In this document: piece after piece, positions 25,585 through 35,000 of the stretch
How positions within the stretch are numbered: the stretch's first letter is position 1
Layout: every line of letters starts with the position of its first letter
Assembly: GCA_002420005.1 (NCBI GenBank)
Contig: DIHE01000052.1
Coordinates: 1 to 64,000 of the forward strand
Direction of reading: 5' to 3'
DNA: 64,000 bases
DNA from: Holophagales bacterium UBA5704
Lineage (GTDB): Bacteria; Acidobacteriota; Thermoanaerobaculia; Multivoradales; UBA5704
Program-made: the position numbers and the translations under genes
The notes under the pieces: generated by a model
The model's input: only the letters and a program-made list of their open reading frames with translations
Databases searched by the model: none
Told to the model about the DNA's origin: nothing

Positions 25585-25832
25585 CCCCAGATCTCCGGGT
25601 CGACTTTGCGCTGTGCGGCCAGGGCGGCATCGAAGCCGGCAGCTTCCTCGGCCGTCCAGGTGCCGGCCAGGTGATCCAGGTCATGGTGAAGAGTCGGTGT
25701 CGCGTTCTGACCAGCCGCTTCTTCCAGCATGCGGATCACCGTTCTGCTGAAGCTCAGGCCCGCCGTTTGGGCGCGCTGCTCGATGACCTTCTGGAGCCCG
25801 AGAGGGATGTTTCGCAAGGTGATGGTGGTCAT
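25581..25832 (-). CDS. vapB: Ribbon-helix-helix antitoxin (FitA/VapB-like)
   Basis: 83 residues. The N-terminal MTTITLRNIPLGLQKVIEQR, followed by AQTAGLSFSRTVIRMLEEA, is typical of ribbon-helix-helix antitoxins (FitA/StbC-like). The C-terminal half (HHDLDHLAGTWTAEEAAGF) would wrap the PIN toxin. Start chosen at 25832 because AAGGAG precedes it and the ribbon begins there; a longer frame to 25898 would run through the promoter. Likely autorepresses the operon by binding the divergent promoter region at about 25889-25916. Confidence 0.9.
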   Translation of the reverse strand: MTTITLRNIPLGLQKVIEQRAQTAGLSFSRTVIRMLEEAAGQNATPTLHHDLDHLAGTWTAEEAAGFDAALAAQRKVDPEIWG

Positions 25833-25888
25833 CGCAGGCTCCTTCCCGCCGTCCGTTCGCGCGCGGCTTCGCTTCATCAGCAGAGCCC

Positions 25889-25916
25889 ATGATACCACCG
25901 CCCCTTCCGCTACAAT
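25889..25916. promoter_or_regulatory. Back-to-back -10 boxes, TA operon and TIR-STAND
   Basis: Minus strand: TATCAT (25894-25889) would serve the toxin-antitoxin operon, giving a leader of about 50 bases. Plus strand: TACAAT (25911-25916) would serve the TIR-STAND gene 24 bases downstream. No clear -35 boxes. The proximity means the antitoxin's autoregulation could also affect the TIR-STAND gene. Confidence 0.35.
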
Positions 25917-25939
25917 CTTCGTGACTCCCGGAACACCCC

Positions 25940-28813
25940 ATGACCAGCGGCCCGACCGTCTTCATCAGCTACAGCCACAAGGACGAGTCCTGGAAGGACC
26001 AGTTCGTCACCCAGTTGCGCGTCCTGGAGCTGGAAGGCGCCTTCGTGCTCTGGGAAGACCGGCAGATCGCCGCGGGCGACGACTGGCGGGCCGAGATCGA
26101 GACCGGCCTGAGCGCCGCCCGGGCCGCCGTGCTGCTCATCTCGGCCGACTTCCTCACCTCGAAGTTCATCCGCGACACGGAAATCCCCCGCCTCCTCGAA
26201 CGCCGGGCGGCAGAAGGGGTTCGGATCCTCCCGCTCATCGTGCGGCCCTGCCCCTGGCGGCGGGTTGAGTGGTTGGCGGCCATTCAATGCCGCCCGAAAG
26301 ACGGCCGGGCTTTGACTGAGGGGGCTCCGGTGCAGATCGAGAAGGACCTCTCCGCCCTCGCCGAGGAGGTCGCAGACCTCCTGAAACTGCCTTCTCCCCT
26401 CTCCCGGGGAAGGGCTGGGCGGGAGATGGGAGAGGGGCCGGGGGTGAGGACTCCCGCGCCACAGACTCCCGTTCACCTCGACCTCAACCGCCTCCCCGTC
26501 CCCGGCCCCCACTTCGTCGGCCGCGACCGCGAGCTCGCCCGCCTCGACGCCGCCTGGGAGGACCCGCGCACGCACGTCCTCACCCTCGTCGCCTTCGGAG
26601 GCGTCGGCAAGTCCGCCCTGGTGGCCCGCTGGCTGGACCGGATGTCCGCGGAGGGCTGGCGCGGCGCCACGCGGGTGCTCGACTGGTCGTTCTACAGCCA
26701 GGGCTCCGAGGACCGCACCACCTCCGCCGAGCCGTTCATCGCTCACGCCCTGCGCTTCTTCGGAGATCCCGATCCCAAGGCCGGCTCGCTGCACGACCGC
26801 GGCGCCCGGCTCGCCGGGCTGATCCGGAAGGAACGGAGCCTTCTGATCCTCGACGGCATCGAGCCGCTGCAATACCCGCCGGGGCGGCCGGAGGTCGCGG
26901 GGCGGCTCAAGGACCCCGGTCTCGCCGCGCTCTTGAAGGGGCTCGCCGCGGGCAATCCGGGTCTCTGCGTGGTCACCACCCGCGAACGCATCGCCGACCT
27001 CGCCGGCTCGCCGACCACGGCGCCCCAGATCTCCCTGGAGGAGTTGGAGGTCGGCGCGGCGGTGGCGCTGCTTCGCCAGCTTGGGGTGGACGGTCGAGAG
27101 AAGGAGATGACCGTGGCGGCGGAGGAGTTTCAGCGGCACGCCCTCACCCTGACGCTCCTCGGCAACTTTCTGCGCCGCGCGCATGGTGGTGACGTGCGCA
27201 AGCGTCGGGAGATCGACCTGCATCGGGCGGACGAGACCCAGGGAGGCCACGCCTTCCGGGTGATCGCCGCCTATGCGCGCTGGTTGGGGGAGGGGCCGGA
27301 GCTGGCGATCCTCCGTCTTCTCGGTCTGTTCGACCGGCCCGCGGCGGCCGGGGCCTTGAAAGCCCTGCGCGCCGCGCCACCGATTCCGGGGCTCACGGAG
27401 CCGCTGGTGGGTCTGGCAGACGAAGACTGGCGGCTCGCCGTGGCCACGCTGCGGGAGCACAGCCTGCTGGCGGAGGCGGATGGTGGGGAGGCAGGGGCCC
27501 TCGACGCCCACCCGCTGGTGCGCGCCTGCTTCGCGGAAGATCTCGAAAGCCAGCGCCCCGCCGCCTGGCAGGAAGGCAACCGTCGGCTCTACGAACACCT
27601 GTGCCAAGCGGCGCCGGACCTCCCCGACACTCTGGAAGAGATGCAACCCCTCTACGCCGCCATCGTCCACGGTTGCCGGGCGGGGCGGCAGCAGAAGGCG
27701 CTGGACGAGGTCTACCAGCGGCGGATTCTGCGGGGGAACGAGCACTTCAGTTGGAAGAAGCTCGGGGCCTTCGGCTCGGAGCTGACGGCGCTGGCGGGCT
27801 TCTTCGATCGCCCCTGGTCCCAGCCCTCCGCCCGCCTCACCGTGGCGGATCAGGCGTTCGCTTTGAGCGTGGCCGCCTTCCACCTGCGCGCCCTGGGCCG
27901 GCTGGCGGAGGCGGTCGAGCCGATGCAGGCGAGCCTGGAGATGGACATCGAGCGCAAGGAGTGGGAAGGTGCCGCGATCAGCGCCAGCAACCTCAGCGAG
28001 CTGACCCTGACCCTGGGGGAGGTGGCGCGCGCTGTGGCGTTCGGCGAGCAGAGCGTCGAGCTGGCCGACCGCAGCGGCGATGCCGACGAGCGGATGGTCA
28101 ACCGGACGACGTGGGCCGGCGCCCTGCACCAAGCGGGCCGGTGGGAGGAGAGCGCGGCGGCCTTCCGCGAGGCCGAGGCGATGCAGGCAGAGATACAGCC
28201 GGAGTACCCCCGGCTGTACTCGCTCCAGGGTTTTCTGTACTGCGATCTGCTGCTGGGCCGTGCGGAGGCGGAGTCGGCGGAGCGGTTCCGGCAGGCCTGC
28301 CGGGAGGTGGTGGAGCGGGCGAAATACGCACTGGAGGACGGGGAAGATAAGCACTTTCTCCTAGACTTTGCCCTCGACCACCTCAGCCTGGGCCGCGCTC
28401 ACCTCGGCCTGGCCGTGACGGCCGCCGAGCCGGCGGCTCCCGGGGAGGACCGCACCGTCGTACTTGCCCAAGCCGCCGAGCACCTGGAACGGGCGGTGGC
28501 CGGCCTGCGGCGGGCCGGCCAGGAGATCCTTCTCCCTGCCGGCCTCCTGGCCCGCGCGGGCCTGCGGCGGGTTCGGTTCGACTTCGCGGGTGCCGCGGCG
28601 GACTTGACCGAGGCGTTGGAGATTGCGGAGCGCGGGGGGATGCGGCTTCATGAGTGCGATGTGCACCTGGAGTGGGCTCGGTTGTGCCGGGAGCGTGGGG
28701 AGGTGGAGGCGATGCGGGGGCATGTGGCGCGGGCGGGGGAGCTGGTGGCGGCGACGGGGTATGGGCGGCGGGAGGGGGAGGTGGAAGCCTGGGGTCCCCA
28801 CCCCAGGCTTTAA
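25940..28813 (+). CDS. TIR-STAND NTPase with TPR-like repeats
   Basis: 957 residues. TIR domain 5-150 (VFISYSHKDESWKDQF, LWEDRQIAAGDDW, AVLLISADFLTSKFI). A linker of low complexity (about 150-185) is partly encoded by a C-rich repeat. The NB-ARC/STAND NTPase follows: FVGRDRELARL, P-loop FGGVGKSALV (Lys224), Walker B LLILDGIE, and CVVTTRE. After a winged-helix region come TPR-like helices (about 560-950). Such proteins sense a phage or stress signal via the TPRs, oligomerise through the NTPase and use the TIR effector, often to destroy NAD+. I could not place the catalytic Glu with confidence. No Shine-Dalgarno is visible before the ATG. The last nine residues and the stop come from an inverted repeat. 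Confidence 0.88.
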   Translation: MTSGPTVFISYSHKDESWKDQFVTQLRVLELEGAFVLWEDRQIAAGDDWRAEIETGLSAARAAVLLISADFLTSKFIRDTEIPRLLERRAAEGVRILPLIVRPCPWRRVEWLAAIQCRPKDGRALTEGAPVQIEKDLSALAEEVADLLKLPSPLSRGRAGREMGEGPGVRTPAPQTPVHLDLNRLPVPGPHFVGRDRELARLDAAWEDPRTHVLTLVAFGGVGKSALVARWLDRMSAEGWRGATRVLDWSFYSQGSEDRTTSAEPFIAHALRFFGDPDPKAGSLHDRGARLAGLIRKERSLLILDGIEPLQYPPGRPEVAGRLKDPGLAALLKGLAAGNPGLCVVTTRERIADLAGSPTTAPQISLEELEVGAAVALLRQLGVDGREKEMTVAAEEFQRHALTLTLLGNFLRRAHGGDVRKRREIDLHRADETQGGHAFRVIAAYARWLGEGPELAILRLLGLFDRPAAAGALKALRAAPPIPGLTEPLVGLADEDWRLAVATLREHSLLAEADGGEAGALDAHPLVRACFAEDLESQRPAAWQEGNRRLYEHLCQAAPDLPDTLEEMQPLYAAIVHGCRAGRQQKALDEVYQRRILRGNEHFSWKKLGAFGSELTALAGFFDRPWSQPSARLTVADQAFALSVAAFHLRALGRLAEAVEPMQASLEMDIERKEWEGAAISASNLSELTLTLGEVARAVAFGEQSVELADRSGDADERMVNRTTWAGALHQAGRWEESAAAFREAEAMQAEIQPEYPRLYSLQGFLYCDLLLGRAEAESAERFRQACREVVERAKYALEDGEDKHFLLDFALDHLSLGRAHLGLAVTAAEPAAPGEDRTVVLAQAAEHLERAVAGLRRAGQEILLPAGLLARAGLRRVRFDFAGAAADLTEALEIAERGGMRLHECDVHLEWARLCRERGEVEAMRGHVARAGELVAATGYGRREGEVEAWGPHPRL
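26394..26450 (+). repeat. C-rich miniature repeat, in-frame copy 1
   Basis: Begins CCCCTCTCCCGGGG and ends GGGGGTGAGG, matching the element at 38629-38678 in the same orientation. It encodes a Pro/Gly/Arg linker between the TIR and NTPase domains without breaking the frame. Confidence 0.65.
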
Positions 28814-28957
28814 CATGCCGTCCCTTCGGGACTCGCCCCCTCGCGAGGCGGACCCGTTTCGGCGATGGCGGCCTGGCGCGATACGGCACCGGGGCCGTGG
28901 GGGCCAGCCCCCGAAGGGGCCGGTATTTTAGAGCCTGGGGTGGGGACCCCAGGCTTT
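28785..28957 (+). repeat. 173-bp element with terminal mirror-image palindromes
   Basis: Left end AGCCTGGGGTCCCCACCCCAGG (28786-28807) and right end (28932-28955) are reverse complements of each other, and each is itself almost palindromic. The ~120-bp interior contains TCCCTTCGGGA, CCCTCGCGAGG and CCCCCGAAGGGG hairpin-like motifs and no gene. The left end supplies the stop codon of the TIR-STAND gene. The remaining gap to 29060 holds only the leader of the NRPS gene (AGAAGG site at 29049-29054). Looks like a non-autonomous structured repeat. Confidence 0.7.
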
Positions 28958-29060
28958 CTTGTAGGGGCTCTCCCGGGCGGCCTGCGGTACCATTCCCTTC
29001 CTTTCGCCCGGCTGCCCCTTTTGAGAGGCCGCCCGGCACTTCGACGTTAGAAGGTGTGCC

Positions 29061-32000
29061 ATGTGTGCCGTGTTGTCCTCCGATCCGTCCCTCTCCGACC
29101 CGTCCACGGAGCCCTCCTCTCCCGATGGCATCGCCATCGTGGGGATGGCGGGGCGTTTTCCGGGGGCTTCCGATGTCGAAGCGTTCTGGCGCAATCTGCG
29201 CGCGGGCGTTGAATCCATCTCCGTGTTGAGCCGCGAGGAGCTGGCCGCGGCGGGGATCGAGCCGGCGTTGCTCGACGATCCGCGGCTGATTCCGGCCGGT
29301 GGCGTGCTCGACGGGATCGAGCTGTTCGATGCCTCGTTCTTCGGCTTCGCCGCGCGCGAGGCGGAGGCGATGGACCCGCAGATCCGGCAATTTCTCGAAG
29401 TCTCGTGGGAGGCGTTCGAGAACGCGGGGTATGACACCGAGAGCTTCAGCGGCTCGGTCGGCATCTTCGGCGGCATGGGATCGAGCGGCTATCTGCTGCG
29501 CCATCTGCTGGCGCATCCGGAGGTCCTCGCCGCCCTGGGGCCTCTCCAGGCGCGGATTCTGACCGACAAGGACTTCCTCGTCTCCCTCGCGGCGTTCAAG
29601 ATGAACCTGACGGGGCCGAGCCTCAACGTGCAGACGGCGTGCTCGACGTCCCTGGTGGCCACGGTGCTGGCGTGCCAGAGCCTGGTGACCTACCAGTGCG
29701 ACGTGGCGCTCGCCGGGGGCTCGACGATCCTGCTGCCGCAGGCCGGGTATCTGCCGCAGGAGGGCGTGTCGTCGCCGGACGGCCGGTGCCGGGCGTTCGA
29801 TGCGAGCTCCCAGGGGACGGTCGGTGGCAGCGGCGCCGGGGTGGTGGTGCTCAAGCGGCTGGCGGATGCGCTCGCCGAGGGGGATACGATCCACGCCGTC
29901 CTCAAGGGCTTCGCCACCAACAACGACGGCTCGTTCAAGATGGGTTTCACCGCGCCGGGGATCGAAGGCCAGATCCAGGTGGTGGCGATGGCCCAGGCCG
30001 TGGCGGGCATCCGCGGCGACACGATCACCTATGTGGAGGCGCATGGCACCGGCACGCCGCTCGGCGATCCGATCGAGGTGGATGCGCTCACCGAGGTGTT
30101 CCGCTCCGCCACCGACCGCACCGGCTATTGCGCGCTCGGCTCGGTCAAGACGAACGTCGGCCATCTGGACACCGCGGCGGGTGTCGCCAGCCTGATCAAG
30201 ACGACGCTCGCGCTCGCACACCGCGAGATCCCGCCGAGCCTGGGCTTCGAGCGGCCGAATCCGCAGATCGACTTCGCGGCGAGCCCGTTCTTCGTCAACA
30301 CCGCGCTGCGGCCGTGGACGACCGACGGCGTGCCGCGGCGCGCCGGGGTCAGCTCGTTCGCGATCGGCGGCGTGAATGCCCATGTGATCGTGGAGGAGGC
30401 GCCGCCGGTGCCGCCCGGCGATCCGGCGTCCGACCGCCAGCTCCTCCTCCTCTCCGCGAAGACGGAGACCGCGCTCGACGCCGCGACCGAGCGGCTGGCC
30501 CGCCATCTGCGCGAGCACCCGGAGGTGGACCTGGCCGACGTCGCCTACACCCTCCAGGTGGGCCGCCGCGCCTTCCGCCACCGCCGCGCCCTGGTCTGCC
30601 AAGGCCGGGAGGACGCCCTCGCCGCCCTGGAAGCCCGCGATCCGCGCCGGCTGCTGACAGGCACCGCGGACAGCCGCGACGCCCGCGTCGCCTTCCTCTT
30701 CCCCGGCCTCGGCAACCACCACGTAGGCATGGCGAGAGACCTCTACCGAGAAGAGCCCCGCTTCCGGGAGATCCTCGACGAATGCGCCGATCTCCTGACC
30801 CCTGAGCTGGGCCTCGACCTCCGGAAGACTCTCTTTCCTGAAGGTCTTTCCCCCCTCTCCCGCGGCGCTGGAGCGGGGGAGGGGGTGAACCTGCGAGCGT
30901 TGCTCGGCCGTGGCGCCGCGCAGGAGTCTCCCGCCGAGGCCGAGGCGGCGCGCCGGTTGCGGCGCACCGAGCTGGCGCAGCCGGCGGTGTTCGCGGTGGA
31001 GTACGCGCTCGCCCGGTTGCTCCAGGAGCTGGGGCTGCGGCCGGAGGCGCTGCTCGGCTTCAGCGTCGGCGAGTACGTGGCGGCGTGCCTCTCCGGCGTG
31101 TTCGCGCTGGGCGACGCGATGCGCCTGGTGGCGCGGCGGGCCAAGATGATCGCCGAGCTGCCCACGGGGGCGATGCTCGCGGTGCCTCTCGCCGAGGTGG
31201 AGGCGGGGCGCCTGGCGGGGATGGAGCTGTCGATCGCGGCGTTGCTCGGGCCGGAGCTGACCGTGGTGGCCGGGCCGGAGCCGGCGGTGGCGGCGCTCGA
31301 AGCGCGGCTGGCGGGGGAGGGGCTCCAGGTGCGCCGCCTGGAGACCGAGCATGCGTTCCACTCGCGGATGATGGACCCCATCGCCGGCCGGTTCCGCGAG
31401 CTGTTCCGCGGCGTGCGCATGCAGGCGCCGGAGATCCCGTTCGTCTCGAACGTCACCGGCACCTGGATCACCGCGGAGCAGGCGACCGATCCCGGCTACT
31501 GGGCGGAGCACCTGCGCAAGGCGGTGCGCTTCGCGGACGGCGTCGCGCTGCTGTGGGGCGAGCCGGGGCGGGCGCTGGTCGAGGCCGGGCCGGGGCAGAC
31601 GCTCACCTCGTGGGCGTTGCAGCACCCGGCCGCCGACGGCGCGCGCGACGGCGTGGCGGTCGCCACCATGCGCCACGGGCTCGACCGCCAGGACGATCAG
31701 GCCTTCCTGCTCACCGCCCTCGCCCGCCTGTGGCTCGCCGGGGTGCGGATGGACTGGCCCGCGTTCCACGCCGGAGCGCGCCGCCTGCGCGTGCCGCTGC
31801 CCACCTATCCCTTCGAGCGCAAGCGGTATTGGCTGGCGCCCGGCGCGCCGCTGATGTTCTCCGCGGCGCCGCCGGCGGTGGCGATCGCCGAAAAGGAGGA
31901 GGTTCGCGAGCGCGCTGCCGGGGGCTTGGGGGGACGGGTACGCCCGGAGCTTCCGGTGCCGTTCGCCGCGCCGCGCGACGAGGTGGAGCGCTTGGTGGCC

Positions 32001-35000
32001 CTGGTGTGGAAGGACCTGCTGGGGATCGACCGGATCGGCGTCTGGGACGGCTTCTTCGACCTGGGCGGCGACTCGATCCTCGCCACCAAGCTGGTGACCC
32101 GCCTGAACGAGGCGTTCGCGGCCGGCTTCTCGCTGCGCCTGGTGTTCGAGAAGCCGACCGTGGCGGACATGGCGGCCGTCATCCACGCGCAGCGCGCCGA
32201 AGGGGGCCGGATCGAGGAGGAGCGCATCCCGCGCATCCCGCGCGATGGGGGACCTTTGCCGGTCTCCTTCGCGCAGCGGCGGCTGTGGTTTCTGGATCAG
32301 CTCGCGCCGGGCGATCCGTTCTACAACGTGCCGGCGGCGGCGGAGCTGTCGGGACCGGTCGATGCGGGCGTGCTCGGGCGGTGTTTTCTGGAGATCGTCC
32401 GCCGCCATGAGACGCTGCGCACGCGCCTGGCGAGCGTGGACGGCGAGCCGTTCCAGGTGGTGGAGGCGCCGCCGGCTTCCTGGACGGTGCCGCTGGTCGA
32501 TCTGCGCGGCTTGCCGGCCGACCGCCGCGAGCCGGAGACCCGCACGCTCGCGGCGGCGGAGGCGCGGCGGCCGTTCGATCTCGCCGTGGCGCCGCTTCTG
32601 CGTACGCTCCTGGTGCGGCTGGAGGAGCAGCGCCACGCGATCTGCGTGACGATGCACCACACGGTCTCGGATGGCTGGTCGAACGTCGTCTTTCTGACCG
32701 AGATGGCGGCGCTGCACCAGGCGTTGCGGGACGGCCGGGAGCCGATCCTGCCGGAGCTGCCGATCCAATATGCCGACTTTGCAGCCTGGCAGCTCGCGCA
32801 GTTCGAAGGCGGCGTGCTGGCCGAGCAGCTCGCCTGGTGGACGGAGCAGCTCACCGGCCTGCCGCCCGGCCTCGACCTGCCCACCGACCGGCCGCGCCCG
32901 CCGGTACAGACGTTCGGCGGCGCGCGGATTCCCCTGGTGGTCGAGCCCGCGGTGGCCGAGGGCCTGCGCCGCCGCGCCCGCGAGGAGGGCGCGACGCTCT
33001 ACATGCTGCTCCTCGCCGCGATGGACGTGCTGCTCTACCGCCACACCGGCCAGACCTCGTTCGCCGTCGGCACGGCGGTGGCGAACCGCAACCGGCGGGA
33101 GACGGAGAACCTGATCGGCTTCTTCACCAACACCCTCGTGCTGCGCGCCGCGATGGACCCGGAGGAGAGCTTCCGTGCCCTGCTGCGGCGCACCCGCGAC
33201 GTGGCGCGCCAGGCGTTCCAGCACCAGGACCTGCCGTTCGAGAAGATCGTCGAGGAGCTGCAGCCGGAGCGCGATCTCTCCCGCTCGCCGTTCTTCCAGG
33301 TGATGATGGTCGAGACCCTGGTCGAGAACCGCATGCTCGACGACATGGGCATCCGCCAGCTGGAGGTCGATCCCGGCGTGGCGCGGTTCGACTTCCTGTT
33401 CGACATGAGCGACCAGGGCCGGGAGCTGACCGGCGTCCTGGAATACAACTCCGATCTCTTCGACGCCACCAGCGCCGACCGCATCGTCGGCCGCTGGCTC
33501 ACCCTGCTCGCCGCGATCGCCGAGGACGGCGAGGCGCGGGTGGGGGAGATACGGTTGCTGGGGGCGGAGGAGTGGGCCGTGGTGGCGGCGGGACCCTCAC
33601 CCCCCTGCCCCCTCTCCCACCCGTGCTCGCTCCCTCCCGGGAGAGGGGGAGAGCTGGCAGAAGCAACAGCGCTGGTCGGCTTGGATGGCGTGGAGACCAC
33701 CTATGCGGAGCTGCGGGCGCGCAGCAACCGGCTGGCCGCGTGGCTGCGGCGCCAGGGGGTGGGGCCGGACGTGTTGGTGGCCTTTACACTGGAGCGGTCG
33801 GTGGAGCTGCTCGTCGTTTTCCAGGCGATCCTCACGGCGGGCGGGGCGTACGTGCCGGTCGATCCCGAGCTCCCGGAGGAGCGGCGGGCGTTGATCCTGG
33901 AGGACTCGGGCGCGCGGATCGTCCTCACCCGGCCGGTTCTGGAAGCGCTCGACCTGTCCTCGGAAAGCGCGGAGGACCTGCCGCCTCTCGCCGGGCCGGA
34001 GAACCTGGCCTATCTGCTGTACACCTCCGGCTCCACCGGGCGGCCGAAGGGCGTCGCGATGACCCGCGGTGCCCTGGACAACCTGATCGCCTGGCAGCTG
34101 GCGTCCTTGCCGGGTGCCTGGCGGACGCTGCAATTCACCGCCTTGAGCTTCGACGTCTCGTACCAGGAGATCGTCTCCACCTGGGCCGCGGGAGGAACGC
34201 TCGTCCTCATCGGCGAGGAGGACCGGCGCGATCCGGCGGCGCTCTTGGCGGTGCTCCGTGCGCAGCGGGTGGAGCGGTTGTTTCTGCCGTTCGTGGCCTT
34301 GCAGCAGATCGCCGAAGCGGCGCGGGAGGAGGAGCTGCCGGAGAGCCTGCGCGAGGTGATCACGGCGGGCGAGCAGCTGCGCATCACCCCGGCCCTGGCC
34401 GCGATGTTCCGCCGCCTGCCCGGAGCCCGGCTGCACAACCAGTACGGGCCGACCGAGACGCACGTCGTCACCTCCTCGACGCTCGCGGGCGATCCCGCGC
34501 TCTGGCCGGCGCTGCCGCCGATCGGCCGGGCGTTCCCCGGTACGTGGGGGGTGGTGCTCGACCCGCACGGCGGGCCGGCCCCCCTGGGCGTCCCCGGCGA
34601 GCTGATGCTCGGCGGCGTCTGCCTCGCCCGCGGCTACCTCGGCCGCCCCGACCTCACCGCGGAGCGCTTCATCCCCGATCCGCTGGGTGATCCGTCCGAT
34701 CCGTCCAATCCGTCCGATTCCCCGGGCGGGGGCCACCGCCTCTACCGCACCGGCGACCGCGCCCGCCTGCAACCGCGCGCCGGCGGCCCGCCCGAGCTGG
34801 AGTTCCTCGGCCGGCTGGACGACCAGGTGAAGATCCGCGGCTACCGCGTCGAGCCCGGCGAGGTGGAGGCGGTGCTCGCCGGCCATCCGGGGGTGGCGGC
34901 GGCGGCGGTGGCGGTGCGCGAGTCCGCGGCGGGTCTGCGGCTGGTGGCCTGGGTGGTGGCGGAGAAGGGGGCACCGGCGGATCTGCGGGCCTTCCTCGCC

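Noticed and set aside
29061..32195. KS-AT-ACP as a fatty acid synthase or iterative type I PKS
   Set aside because: No KR, DH or ER; directly fused to NRPS modules.
28383..33224. 1613-codon open frame on the minus strand
   Set aside because: Antisense shadow of the TIR-STAND and PKS genes; high GC removes stop codons. Arg/Ala/His-rich composition, no domain.
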